DNA of 64,000 nucleotides. It comes from Pseudomonadota bacterium (GTDB taxonomy: Bacteria; Pseudomonadota; Gammaproteobacteria; Steroidobacterales; JBCBZW01). The stretch covers positions 1 to 64,000 of the forward strand of contig JBCBZW010000005.1 of NCBI GenBank assembly GCA_039815145.1. The letters are read 5' to 3'. Position numbers and translations under genes: made by a program. Below the pieces are notes generated by a model. That model did no database searches. It was not told the origin of the DNA and saw nothing but the letters and a program-made list of their open reading frames with translations. This document shows, in pieces, positions 35,256 to 45,908 of this stretch (position 1 is the first letter of the stretch; every line of letters starts with the position of its first letter).

Positions 35256-36337
35256 GCGGCCTGAGAGTGTTGTTCATCGATCGCGATGGCACGCTGATCG
35301 AAGAACCCGACGACAAGCAGATCGATCGCTTGGACAAGCTACGCCTCGTCCCCGGGGTGGTGCCCGCGCTCCTGCACCTGCGCGCTGCCGGCTACCGCTT
35401 CGTGATGGTCAGCAACCAGGACGGCCTCGGTACGGCGAGCTTTCCGCAGGCAAACTTCGACGAACCGCACGCATTTCTACTCGAGCTCCTGAGCAGCCAG
35501 GGCATTCGCTTCGATGAGATCTTCATCTGCCCCCACCTGCCCGGTGACGGCTGCGACTGCCGCAAGCCAGCCACCGGCCTGCTCACCCGGTACCTGGCGG
35601 GCACCGCCCTCGACCTCGCCCATTGCGCGGTCATCGGAGACCGGGAGACCGATCTGACCCTGGCCGAGCGCCTCGGGGTGAAGGGCCTGCGCGTGCGTGT
35701 GGGTACGGCACCGGACGCGCCGGGCCTGAGCTGGGAGGAGATCACCGCCGAGCTCACCAGCCAGCGCCGCGCGGCCGAGCATCGGCGCAGCACCAACGAG
35801 ACGGACATTCGCTGCGAGGTGGACCTCGACGCGCCCAACCTCACGGCAATTGCCACGGGTATCGGCTTCCTCGATCACATGCTCGAACAGCTGGCCCGCC
35901 ACGGCGGCTTCGGCCTGAAACTTCGCTGTGACGGCGACCTGCACATCGATGAGCACCATACGCTGGAAGACGTAGCCCTCACCCTAGGCGCCTGCCTACG
36001 GGAAGCCTTAGGCACCAAGATCGGTATCGCCCGCTACGGCTTCGTCCTGCCGATGGACGAGGCGCAAGCGCAGATCGCCATCGACCTCAGCGGCCGCGCG
36101 CACTGCGAGTGCGAGCTGGAGCTGCGCCGCGAGCACGTCGGCCAACTGCCGACGGAGCTGGTGCCGCACTTCTTCGCGTCGCTCGCGCAAGCGCTGGGCG
36201 CGGCGGTCCACGTGCGGGTGACCGGCGAGAACGATCACCACGTGGTGGAAGCGGCCTTCAAGGGGCTCGGACGGGCCCTGCGCCAGGCCGTGCGCCTGGA
36301 GGATCAAGCCCTGCCGAGCACCAAGGGGGTATTGTGA
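35252..36337 (+). CDS. hisB: Bifunctional histidinol-phosphatase / imidazoleglycerol-phosphate dehydratase
   Basis: 361 residues with two enzymes in one chain, as in Enterobacteria and Xanthomonads. Residues 1-165 form a HAD phosphatase with FIDRDGTLIEEP (nucleophile D10, D12), VSNQDG, the zinc-loop cysteines around CPHLPGDGCDCRKP, and GDRETDL. Residues 170-361 form the dehydratase with manganese-binding FLDHMLEQLARHGGF and DEHHTLEDVALTLG and a C-terminal ENDHHVVEAAFKGLGRAL. They carry out the sixth and eighth steps of the pathway. Overlaps hisC (ATGA) and hisH (GTGA). Confidence 0.96.
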   Translation: MSGLRVLFIDRDGTLIEEPDDKQIDRLDKLRLVPGVVPALLHLRAAGYRFVMVSNQDGLGTASFPQANFDEPHAFLLELLSSQGIRFDEIFICPHLPGDGCDCRKPATGLLTRYLAGTALDLAHCAVIGDRETDLTLAERLGVKGLRVRVGTAPDAPGLSWEEITAELTSQRRAAEHRRSTNETDIRCEVDLDAPNLTAIATGIGFLDHMLEQLARHGGFGLKLRCDGDLHIDEHHTLEDVALTLGACLREALGTKIGIARYGFVLPMDEAQAQIAIDLSGRAHCECELELRREHVGQLPTELVPHFFASLAQALGAAVHVRVTGENDHHVVEAAFKGLGRALRQAVRLEDQALPSTKGVL

Positions 36338-36966
36338 GCAACGCCCCCCAGAACGTTGTGGTCATCGACAGCGGCGGCGCGAACCTCGCCTCCGTCCGCT
36401 TCGCCCTCGAGCGCCTGCAGGTGGCGCCGGTGATCACCACCGATCACGAGACGATCCGCTCGGCACAGCGCGTGATCCTGCCGGGCGTCGGCGCCGCGGC
36501 CGATGTCATGGCGCGCCTGCGCGAGCAGGGCCTGGACCAGGTGGTGGCCTCGCTCAGCCAGCCGCTGCTCGGCATCTGCGTGGGTCTGCAGGTGCTCTAC
36601 CAGCACTGCGCCGAGGGCCAGGTCGACGGCCTAGGCCTGCTCGACGGCGTGGTCGAGCACCTCCCCACCACCGCCAATCTCAGCGTGCCGCAGATGGGCT
36701 GGAATCGCATCGCCTCGCGCATCGAGCATGCCCTGTTCGACGGCCTGGATCTGCACGAGGCCCATTTCTACTTCGTGCACAGCTACGCGGCCCCGCCCGG
36801 CCCGCAAACGCTGGCCACGGCGTCCTACGGCACGACCTTCACGGCCGTCGCCGGGCGACGCAATCTCCTCGCCACCCAATTCCACCCCGAGCGCTCCGCG
36901 CGCTGGGGCCACCGTCTGCTTCATAACTTCCTGACCACCCCACCGGAGAAGCTGCTGTGCGAATGA
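36334..36966 (+). CDS. hisH: Imidazole glycerol phosphate synthase, glutaminase subunit
   Basis: Class I glutamine amidotransferase that feeds ammonia to HisF. 210 residues from a GTG at 36334 with AAGGGGG upstream; a longer frame opens at 36109 inside hisB and is not used. Catalytic cysteine in LLGICVGLQVL, oxyanion loop LPGVGAAADVM, and the His-Glu pair in TQFHPERSARWG. The first residues (VVVIDSGGANLASV) match the family. Confidence 0.95.
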   Translation: MSNAPQNVVVIDSGGANLASVRFALERLQVAPVITTDHETIRSAQRVILPGVGAAADVMARLREQGLDQVVASLSQPLLGICVGLQVLYQHCAEGQVDGLGLLDGVVEHLPTTANLSVPQMGWNRIASRIEHALFDGLDLHEAHFYFVHSYAAPPGPQTLATASYGTTFTAVAGRRNLLATQFHPERSARWGHRLLHNFLTTPPEKLLCE

Positions 36967-37709
36967 TCCCCGCCATCGACCTGATCGACGGACGCTGCGT
37001 GCGCCTGCGCGAGGGGGATTTCGCGGCCCAGACCGAATACGCCGCCGATCCGGTGGAGCTTGCCTTGGAGTACGCGAAGGCCGGTGCACGCTGGCTGCAC
37101 GTGGTGGATCTCGACGGCGCCCGCGATGGGAAACGGCGCAACGCCGCCCTCATCACGCGCTTGGTGGAGACGGTGCGTGCACAGGCCGACATGCAGGTCC
37201 AGCTCGGCGGCGGCATCCGCGACGCCGATACCCTCGCCAAGGCCTTGAGTATGGGCGTGGGCCGCGTCGTGGTGGGCAGCGCCGTCATCGCCACCCCAGG
37301 ACTGCTGATCGACTGGCTCGATACCTTCGAGCCCGGCAGCGTGGTCCTGGCCGTGGACGTACGCATCAGTGAAGAAGACGGGCGCCCCTGGCCCTGGCTC
37401 CACGGCTGGACCCAACGCGCTGACATCGACCTATGGGCGTTGCTCGCCACCGCATCGGGCGCCGGTCTGCGCCACGTCCTGTGCACCGACATCGCCCGCG
37501 ACGGCACCCTCGCCGGCCCCAACGTAGCCCTCTACGAGGCCCTGCGCGACCGCTATCCGGGCCTGTGCATCCAGAGTTCCGGCGGCGTCGGCAGCATCGA
37601 CGACCTGCGTGCCCTGGAGGCGGTGCGGGTGGATGCCGCGATCACCGGCAAGGCGCTCCTGGACGGGCGCATCAGCCTAGACGAGGCGCAACCGTGGCTG
37701 CGCGCATGA
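36957..37709 (+). CDS. hisA: Phosphoribosylformimino-AICAR-phosphate isomerase (ProFAR isomerase)
   Basis: TIM-barrel isomerase, 250 residues. The start is a GTG at 36957 ([17 protein letters not shown]) with GGAGAAG eight bases before it. An ATG at 36963 would overlap the hisH stop by four bases like the other junctions but has poorer spacing. Catalytic Asp in PAIDLIDG and in [10 protein letters not shown]; phosphate-binding GGGIR and SGGVGS loops. It overlaps hisF by ATGA. Confidence 0.95.
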   Translation: MRMIPAIDLIDGRCVRLREGDFAAQTEYAADPVELALEYAKAGARWLHVVDLDGARDGKRRNAALITRLVETVRAQADMQVQLGGGIRDADTLAKALSMGVGRVVVGSAVIATPGLLIDWLDTFEPGSVVLAVDVRISEEDGRPWPWLHGWTQRADIDLWALLATASGAGLRHVLCTDIARDGTLAGPNVALYEALRDRYPGLCIQSSGGVGSIDDLRALEAVRVDAAITGKALLDGRISLDEAQPWLRA

Positions 37710-38503
37710 CCCCTGACCCGATTCCTTGCGCGATCACCCGCCGCATCGTGCCCTGCCTCGACGTGCGCGACGGGCAGGTGGTGAAGGGCGTGCGCTTCGC
37801 GGATCATCGCGTGGTTGGGGACATCACGGCGCTGGCATCTCGTTACGCGCAGGACGGCGCGGACGAACTCGTGTTCTACGACATCACCGCGAGTCCCGAG
37901 GGTCGATCCGTGGACCGCGAGTGGGTAAGCGCCGTGGCTCGCCTGCTCGATATCCCCTTTTGCGTGGCCGGCGGCATACGCAGCGTCGAGGATGCCGAGG
38001 GCATTCTCCACGCGGGCGCGGACAAGGTGTCCATCAACACCCCAGCCCTGCGCGATCCCGCCCTCATCGATCGCCTGGCGAAGCGCTTCGGCAGCCAGTG
38101 CGTGGTCATCGGCATCGACGCCAAGCCGGACGACGCCGGGATCTGGCGTGTCTATCGAGACACCGGCAGCGACAGCACGCGCCGCGGCGCCGGCCGCGAA
38201 CTGCTCCCCTGGCTCGGCGAGGTGCAGGCGCGCGGCGCCGGTGAGATCGTGCTCAACTGCATGAACCAGGATGGCGTGCGGCGGGGCTACGATCTGGATG
38301 GCCTCAAGGCGGCGCGGGAGGTGACCCGCGTGCCCCTCATCGCCTCCGGTGGCGCCGGCACGCTGGAGCACTTCGCCAGCGTGTTCAAGGAGGCCTGTGT
38401 CGATGCGGCACTGGCGGCCAGCGTGTTTCATTCCGGGGAGATTCGTATCCCGGACCTGAAGGCGTTCCTCACGCATGCGGACATCGCGGTGCGCCCCGTA
38501 TGA
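37706..38503 (+). CDS. hisF: Imidazole glycerol phosphate synthase, cyclase subunit
   Basis: TIM-barrel cyclase producing imidazole-glycerol phosphate and AICAR, partner of HisH. 265 residues from the ATG at 37706. Catalytic aspartates in [16 protein letters not shown] and [10 protein letters not shown]; phosphate-binding AGGIRS and SGGAGT. An upstream in-frame extension to 37433 lies within hisA and is rejected. It overlaps hisA and hisI by four bases each. Confidence 0.96.
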   Translation: MTPDPIPCAITRRIVPCLDVRDGQVVKGVRFADHRVVGDITALASRYAQDGADELVFYDITASPEGRSVDREWVSAVARLLDIPFCVAGGIRSVEDAEGILHAGADKVSINTPALRDPALIDRLAKRFGSQCVVIGIDAKPDDAGIWRVYRDTGSDSTRRGAGRELLPWLGEVQARGAGEIVLNCMNQDGVRRGYDLDGLKAAREVTRVPLIASGGAGTLEHFASVFKEACVDAALAASVFHSGEIRIPDLKAFLTHADIAVRPV

Positions 38504-39168
38504 GCATCGCCAGCGGTCACGAGGAGCGCGTCGCGCAGCTCGCCTGGGACAAGGCAGCGGACGGGTTGCTGCCGGCGGTGGTACAAGATGCGGACGACGG
38601 CGGCGTACTGATGCTGGCCTACATGAACCGTGAGGCCCTGGCGAAGACGCTACGCACGGGCCTGGTGACCTTTTACAGTCGCTCTCGCCAGCAGCTGTGG
38701 ACCAAGGGCGAGACCTCCGGCCACACCCTGGCGCTCACCGAGCTTCGAGCGGACTGCGACGGCGACACCCTGCTGGTGCAGGCCCGCCCCGCCGGCCCCG
38801 TTTGCCACCTGCTCACGCCCACGTGCTTCGATGCTGAAGACAAGGCGGGTGATGGCGAGGGGGTTGCGGCCTCGCCCGGCGCCGTGCTCGGCGAACTCGA
38901 GTCGGTCATCGACAGCCGCGCCCAGGCCCAGGGGGATGGCGATACGGGTGGGAGCTACGTTGCCAAGCTCCTCGGCCGCGGTCGCGGCAAGGTGGCGCAG
39001 AAAGTCGGCGAGGAAGGCGTGGAGGTTGCCCTCGCCGTGGTCGGGGAGGACGACGAATCGGTCGTCGGCGAAGCCGCCGACCTACTCTTCCACCTGCTCG
39101 TGGCCCTCAAGTCCCGCGACCTGAGCTTGCGCCACGTGACGGACGAACTCGCCCGCCGGCGCCGCTAG
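38500..39168 (+). CDS. hisI: Bifunctional phosphoribosyl-AMP cyclohydrolase / phosphoribosyl-ATP pyrophosphatase
   Basis: Fused HisIE enzyme for steps two and three of the pathway, 222 residues. N-terminal cyclohydrolase: [32 protein letters not shown], the metal-binding DCDGD, and two zinc cysteines in [13 protein letters not shown]-terminal pyrophosphatase (about 120-222) with [21 protein letters not shown] and a nearby [13 protein letters not shown] helix. It ends the operon; fadH converges 12 bases later, with no obvious terminator hairpin between them. Confidence 0.96.
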   Translation: MSIASGHEERVAQLAWDKAADGLLPAVVQDADDGGVLMLAYMNREALAKTLRTGLVTFYSRSRQQLWTKGETSGHTLALTELRADCDGDTLLVQARPAGPVCHLLTPTCFDAEDKAGDGEGVAASPGAVLGELESVIDSRAQAQGDGDTGGSYVAKLLGRGRGKVAQKVGEEGVEVALAVVGEDDESVVGEAADLLFHLLVALKSRDLSLRHVTDELARRRR

Positions 39169-39180
39169 GCCGACAGCGCC

Positions 39181-41226
<2,046 letters not shown>

Positions 41227-41501
41227 TCAACAATCCGTGGTTGACGAGCAGCACGAGCGCCCGACCGAGTGAAACTTCCTGTCGCGGGTAAACACCTTAG
41301 GTGGCACCCACGACACCTGAAACTATGCGCCGTTTTTCTTCTTCCGTACGCACGGATCACCCTTGCCTTTCCTTCGCAAGCGTGTAGGCTCGACGACAGG
41401 TGAAGGAATCGGATAGCCACACGGGGGTGGCGACTCCGCGGGCGTGCAGGGATTGCGGCCCGGTGACCCTCCTAGGGACGACGCTGGAATGCCGCCCTCG
41501 T

Positions 41502-42422
41502 ATGAATGAGTCTACATCCACGGCCTCGCCGTGTGCAGCCCTGGACCTCGGCGGCCGCGCCAACCCCAGCCCCGTGGTCCGCCCACCTTCCACCGTGGGC
41601 CACCCGGCCGTCGCAGCCCCCGTGCCCGCAGACGGTGATGCGGAGCGAGACATCGCGCGGGGCATCGCCCAGAGCGAGTTCATCGTCTACTACCAACCCG
41701 TGGTCGAGGCCGCCGACCTCACCGTAGTGGCCACCGAGGCGCTCCTGCGCTGGAACCACGCCGAGCGCGGAATCCTGCGTCCCGAGGCCTTCATCGCGAG
41801 TGCCGAGCGCACCGGGCAAATCCTGACCCTCGACCGTATCGCCCTGGGCCTGGCCGCACGGCAGGTAAGCGCCTGGGCACGCTCACGCCACGGGCCCAGC
41901 AGCGTATCGGTGAACCTGTCCGCCATGCACTTCTGCACCGCCGACCCCTTAGGCCCCCTGATGCGCACCCTCCGTGGCGCCCAATGCCCCGCCCACCTCA
42001 TCGACCTGGAACTCACCGAGAACGTGCTGATCGGGGATGTGGAGAGCGCCATTCGAGCCATGAATGCCGCTTCCGCCCTCGGCATGTCCCTGACCATCGA
42101 TGACTTTGGCGTGGAGTATGCCGCTCTCAATTACCTGCGCCGCCTGCCAGCCAGCGGCCTGAAGATCGATCGTAGCTTCGTCGTCGACCTCGACAACCAC
42201 AAGACGCGCACGATCGTCACCTCCATGATCCGCCTTGCCCACTGTTTGGACCTGACGGTGACCGCCGAAGGCATCGAAACACGCGCCCAGGAACACTTCC
42301 TAAGGGGGAGTGGTTGCGACTACCTACAGGGCTATCGCTACGGTGCGCCGATGCCGGCGCAAGACCTCCAGGAGCACGTTGGGCGGCTAAATCGCCAAAA
42401 TTCCGTCACTTACAACGCATAA
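41502..42422 (+). CDS. Stand-alone EAL-domain phosphodiesterase
   Basis: Predicted cyclic-di-GMP phosphodiesterase: a short disordered N-terminus, then one EAL domain covering nearly the whole protein. 306 residues from the ATG at 41502. A GTG at 41400 would add 34 residues, but neither start has a strong ribosome-binding site. Catalytic residues are kept: Glu of EALLRW, Asn of SVNLSAMHF, Glu of LELTEN, the IDDFG aspartates, Lys of LKIDRSF, both Glu of AEGIET, and Gln of LQGYRYG. Loop 6 after the aspartates reads DFGVEYAAL rather than the usual DFGTGYSSL. A CRP-type site begins two bases after its stop, so the next gene probably has its own promoter. Confidence 0.88.
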   Translation: MNESTSTASPCAALDLGGRANPSPVVRPPSTVGHPAVAAPVPADGDAERDIARGIAQSEFIVYYQPVVEAADLTVVATEALLRWNHAERGILRPEAFIASAERTGQILTLDRIALGLAARQVSAWARSRHGPSSVSVNLSAMHFCTADPLGPLMRTLRGAQCPAHLIDLELTENVLIGDVESAIRAMNAASALGMSLTIDDFGVEYAALNYLRRLPASGLKIDRSFVVDLDNHKTRTIVTSMIRLAHCLDLTVTAEGIETRAQEHFLRGSGCDYLQGYRYGAPMPAQDLQEHVGRLNRQNSVTYNA

Positions 42423-42423
42423 A

Positions 42424-42439
42424 CGTGATCTGACTCACA
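42424..42439. promoter_or_regulatory. CRP/CLP-type site upstream of the REC-GGDEF-EAL gene
   Basis: CGTGATCTGACTCACA contains exact GTGA-N6-TCAC and nine of ten consensus bases. It is in the 94-base gap before the REC-GGDEF-EAL start at 42517, its centre 85 bases from the ATG. Confidence 0.65.
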
Positions 42440-42458
42440 GTTCCGCGATCGCGGACTG
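42438..42458. repeat. Palindrome CAGT-t-CCGCGATCGCGG-ACTG
   Basis: A perfect 12-base palindrome (42443-42454) is flanked by CAGT/ACTG with a single unpaired T, directly after the CRP-type site. It could be an operator or the hairpin end of the EAL-gene transcript; no T-run follows. Confidence 0.45.
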
Positions 42459-42476
42459 CGACCCACGGCGATAGAT

Positions 42477-42493
42477 GGGAATATGTCATTCCC
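42477..42493. promoter_or_regulatory. GGGAAT-N5-ATTCCC inverted repeat in the leader
   Basis: A perfect 6+6 inverted repeat with a five-base spacer ends 23 bases before the REC-GGDEF-EAL start and just before its ribosome-binding site (GGGAG). It could be an operator or a small leader hairpin. Confidence 0.4.
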
Positions 42494-42516
42494 GCACTCC
42501 CTGGGAGCACCCGGTC

Positions 42517-44256
42517 ATGAAAGTACTGCTCGTCGAAGATCTCGACACCGACGCAGAACTGACGACCCGAGCCCTGAAGAAAGCTTTAGGCTCCGCGCCT
42601 GAGCTATCTCGTGCCAGCACGCTCAAGCAAGCGCGCGATCTCCTCACAGCCCGCGAGGTAGACGTCGTCCTGCTGGACTTGACACTTCCCGACGCAAACG
42701 GACTTGACGGACTTCATAGCCTGGTTTCGATCGACCCTCTAGTACCGATCGTTATCGTTAGCAGCCAGCAGGATGAGAGCTACGCCCTGTCCGCAGTGCG
42801 CGCCGGCGCCGAGGACTTCCTTGTCAAGCACCGTGAGCCCCCCGAACACCTGCGACGCGCCATCCATCACGCGATGGAACGCAAGCGGACCACCCGGCGC
42901 CTGCACAACATGGCCAGCCTGGATGAGCTGACGGGCCTGGCCAACCGCGCCACCTTCAACGAGCGTGTCGAGCAGGCCGTCGGCCGCGCCGCCCGCAACA
43001 ACGGCCGCTTCGCGTTGCTCTTCATGGACCTCGATCGCTTCAAGGGCATCAACGATGCCTACGGCCATCAAATCGGCGACACCATCCTGCGCGAGGTGGC
43101 CGCCCGCCTGTCGCGCCAGCTACGCCGCGATGATCTGGTGGCCCGCATCGGCGGTGATGAATTCTGCGTCATCGTGGAGGGTCTGCAGCGCGAGGACGAC
43201 GCCCGGGTGATCGCGGAGAATCTGAGCACCGTCGCCGACAGACCCGTGATCGTCGGCGATGATCGCATCAACTTTGGCCTCAGCACCGGCGTCAGCATCT
43301 ACCCCGATCACGGCACGAGCCCGGAGGCGCTGCTGCGCCACTCGGACCAGGCCATGTACCGGGCGAAATCCCAAGGCGGTAACAGCTACTCGGTGTTTCG
43401 CGGTAACGGCCCGCCCTCACCGGAGGCGGCGCTACAGCGCGAGTTTGAGGAAAGCCTCAGCAACGGCGCCTTGCAACTTCGTTATCAGCCTATCGTCGAG
43501 ACGGGCTCCCTGAGGGTCAAACGCTTCGAAGCTCTCGTCCGTTGGCGCCATCCGCGCCTCGGCCTCCAGCACCCAGGAAAATTCTTAGGAATGGTGCGCC
43601 GTCGAAACCTCGGGCCGAGGCTCGATCGATTCGTCATCGCTACAGCCTGCGAAGCGGCTGCACGCTGGAACGAGGCGGGCATCATCGACTGCCCGATCGC
43701 GATCAACATCGGCAGCGACAGCATCAACGCCGGCTCCCTCGAGCACCTGGTGGGTGAATGCCTCACCGCCAGCAAGTGCCCTGCCGATCTCCTGGAGATC
43801 GAGCTCAGCGAACGGGCGCTCATCGCCGATCCCACCCGAACGCAAGCGGTGATCGAGAGCCTGAGAGCCATGGGCGTTCGCATCTGCATCGACGACATGG
43901 GCACGACCATGACCTCCCTGACCTACCTGCGCCACCTACCCATCGACTGTCTGAAGATCGATCGGATGTACCTGAGCGGCCTGGACAATGCCTACACGTG
44001 CTCGATCGTGCGAGCGATCATCGGCCTTGGCCGTAGCATGCGGGTCAAGGTGGTAGCACAGGGCGTGCAGACGCGCGCCCAGCACGAGTTCGCGGTCGAG
44101 AATCGCTGCGATCAGATGCAAGGCTACCGCTTCGGAATGCCCATGACGGCTGCTCAGATGGAACGGCGCAACCCCATCGCGGCGCTCGGCGACCCCCTCC
44201 AGACACCGAGCCCCGACAGCATGGCACTGGTGGGCAGCAGCGTCTTGCGCCACTAG
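42517..44256 (+). CDS. Response regulator REC-GGDEF-degenerate EAL
   Basis: 579 residues from the ATG at 42517 with GGGAG upstream; a frame opening at 42475 precedes the receiver fold and is not used. The receiver domain (1-120) has acid pocket E7-D8, phospho-acceptor D54, S82-S83 and K104. GGDEF (135-295) is intact: DLDRF, an inhibitory RRDD site and GGDEF at 212-216, so diguanylate cyclase activity is likely. EAL (305-550) keeps E338, N397, D459-D460 and K480, but AEGVET has become AQGVQT (Q515, Q518), so catalysis is probably lost and the domain may only bind ligand. No histidine kinase lies nearby. Confidence 0.93.
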   Translation: MKVLLVEDLDTDAELTTRALKKALGSAPELSRASTLKQARDLLTAREVDVVLLDLTLPDANGLDGLHSLVSIDPLVPIVIVSSQQDESYALSAVRAGAEDFLVKHREPPEHLRRAIHHAMERKRTTRRLHNMASLDELTGLANRATFNERVEQAVGRAARNNGRFALLFMDLDRFKGINDAYGHQIGDTILREVAARLSRQLRRDDLVARIGGDEFCVIVEGLQREDDARVIAENLSTVADRPVIVGDDRINFGLSTGVSIYPDHGTSPEALLRHSDQAMYRAKSQGGNSYSVFRGNGPPSPEAALQREFEESLSNGALQLRYQPIVETGSLRVKRFEALVRWRHPRLGLQHPGKFLGMVRRRNLGPRLDRFVIATACEAAARWNEAGIIDCPIAINIGSDSINAGSLEHLVGECLTASKCPADLLEIELSERALIADPTRTQAVIESLRAMGVRICIDDMGTTMTSLTYLRHLPIDCLKIDRMYLSGLDNAYTCSIVRAIIGLGRSMRVKVVAQGVQTRAQHEFAVENRCDQMQGYRFGMPMTAAQMERRNPIAALGDPLQTPSPDSMALVGSSVLRH

Positions 44257-44268
44257 CCCGGCTTCGTC

Positions 44269-45666
44269 CTAACGCGTGGCCTGCGGTGAGCGTCCCTGGT
44301 TGAGCAGATCGAGCTCATCGCCGATGCGTCGTACCAGATCGAGCATCTGCAACGCGAGATCCCGGGCGCGGTCGTTCGCCGCGCCGCTGTAGCCCAGGTA
44401 GTCCCATGGCGTGAGGTGTTGCTTGCGCATCTTCAGCTCGACGAGGTCGAGCAGCAATTGGCGATCGTCCTCGCGAAGCGCGCCCCCGCCCTTGCCCGCA
44501 TGCATCACCTGCAAGGCATCGCGCACGATGCGCTCGTGATAGCTGGTGCCTCGGGTGGCGTGGCGAGGCCCGGCGAAGCGATCGTGGTAGAGGGCGTTGC
44601 CCATGGGCGTTGCGATGAGCCAGGCGTCGACCAGGCGCAACACGTGCTTGGCCTCCTCGAGGGCCGCCGACAGCACGCGGCGCTCGCGTAGCCTATCGCC
44701 GTCGCCATGGCGCGCCCCGGTCTGCTCCTCGTGCGCCACGCGCATCAGGGCGGAGCCCATGTGGCAGGTGACGTCGCTGGCGAAGGTCACCGCTGATTCC
44801 GGTGGGATCGACCGCGGATGACAGGCGCGCTCGACGAGTCCGCGCAGGGGGCGGCCGCTGTAGTACATCTGGTTGACGATCCAGCGCAGGCCGGCGTCGC
44901 AGACGAAGCGACTCGGGTTGTGCGTGCCGATGGGCACGGGGCTGCCAGCGGGCAGGATCCGCTTGTCCTCATCGCCCTGACGGCTGGCGGGCTGAACGAA
45001 CACGTGCAGATCGAGGGTTCGGTTGCAGCCGCTGGCGCTCAAGGGGTAGCCCGTCCAGGCGAAGCTCGTCGCCAGGGCTTCGCTGACCCGCGCCAGCTCG
45101 CGCGGCGAGGCGCTATCCGTGAACACCGTGAAGTCGATGTCGCCGAAGATCCCGCGGTACTCGGGGTCGCCACGCGTGGCACCGCCCTCCACGATGGCAA
45201 CGATGCGCTGCTCAAGATCCGGGTAGTTGGTGAAGAAGTCGCCGAGCAGCCGTTCGACCAACGCGCTGCGCCGGGCGTCCACCGTGGCGGCAGCCTCCAG
45301 CGCGGCTACGACGCCTTGCGAGTCATCCGTCTCACGCGCCGCCGAGTACGCCTCGCGCAAGGCTTGGCGAATCGGCCCGATGGGCAGGGCATCGGTGAGC
45401 AAGGAGGCCTGGATCGCGGCGCGCGGATGCGCGAGCGCACTCAGCAGGGCGGGTGAAGGCATCGCCCCGGTGAGCAGGGCGTGGTGCATCGCTGGCGAGA
45501 CCTGAAGGCTCGGCGCTTGTGCTGCGCGCCGGGGGACCGGGCCACTCGCGCCACCGCCGGCCGCCCCGCTCGCCCCGATATCGCGACGCCAGGAGCCGCT
45601 GAGGTCGATCGTGCCATCGTCTTCCGGTGGGGAGACGATACGGAGGCGGTCTGTTGGTTCAGTCAA
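44269..45666 (-). CDS. Orphan nucleotidyltransferase-fold protein
   Basis: 465 residues; I do not recognise a named family. Residues 155-225 carry the pol-beta nucleotidyltransferase pattern: a GG pair (161-162), 13 residues, then D176-I-D178-F, and a third acid D219 in TLDLHVF. Helical segments follow, with a conserved-looking WIVNQMYYSGRPLRGLVE and YHDRFAGPRH, perhaps the substrate-binding helical half. The first 50 residues are low-complexity. The start is a TTG at 45666, since no ATG precedes the fold before residue 60; this is uncertain. It converges with the REC-GGDEF-EAL gene, 12 bases between stops. Possible roles: nucleotidylation of a protein, RNA or small molecule. Confidence 0.7.
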   Translation of the reverse strand: MTEPTDRLRIVSPPEDDGTIDLSGSWRRDIGASGAAGGGASGPVPRRAAQAPSLQVSPAMHHALLTGAMPSPALLSALAHPRAAIQASLLTDALPIGPIRQALREAYSAARETDDSQGVVAALEAAATVDARRSALVERLLGDFFTNYPDLEQRIVAIVEGGATRGDPEYRGIFGDIDFTVFTDSASPRELARVSEALATSFAWTGYPLSASGCNRTLDLHVFVQPASRQGDEDKRILPAGSPVPIGTHNPSRFVCDAGLRWIVNQMYYSGRPLRGLVERACHPRSIPPESAVTFASDVTCHMGSALMRVAHEEQTGARHGDGDRLRERRVLSAALEEAKHVLRLVDAWLIATPMGNALYHDRFAGPRHATRGTSYHERIVRDALQVMHAGKGGGALREDDRQLLLDLVELKMRKQHLTPWDYLGYSGAANDRARDLALQMLDLVRRIGDELDLLNQGRSPQATR

Positions 45667-45843
45667 TCGATCACCGATAGCTGGAGGGCCCTTGCGGCGC
45701 AGGCCTTCGACGCTGCTAGGCTACCCGTTCGCCCCGCGAGATGGGCACCGCGCACAGATTCTGGCGGCGTCTCGTGAGGTGGCGCAGCCAGAGGCTTAGG
45801 AGCGATACTCGACCCGATTATGGGCAACGCCCCACAGCGAAGG

Positions 45844-45859
45844 TGTGACGCAGCTCACA
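45844..45859. promoter_or_regulatory. Full-consensus CRP/CLP site upstream of purT
   Basis: TGTGACGCAGCTCACA matches TGTGA-N6-TCACA at all ten positions. A TTCAAT -10-like box at 45883-45888 would put the site near -43, the class II activator position. The rest of the 242-base gap between the nucleotidyltransferase gene and purT shows nothing else I can assign. Confidence 0.75.
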
Positions 45860-45908
45860 CGACGCGGGCACCCCGCCCGCGGTTCAATTCGAAAAGAGGC
45901 TCCTCACG

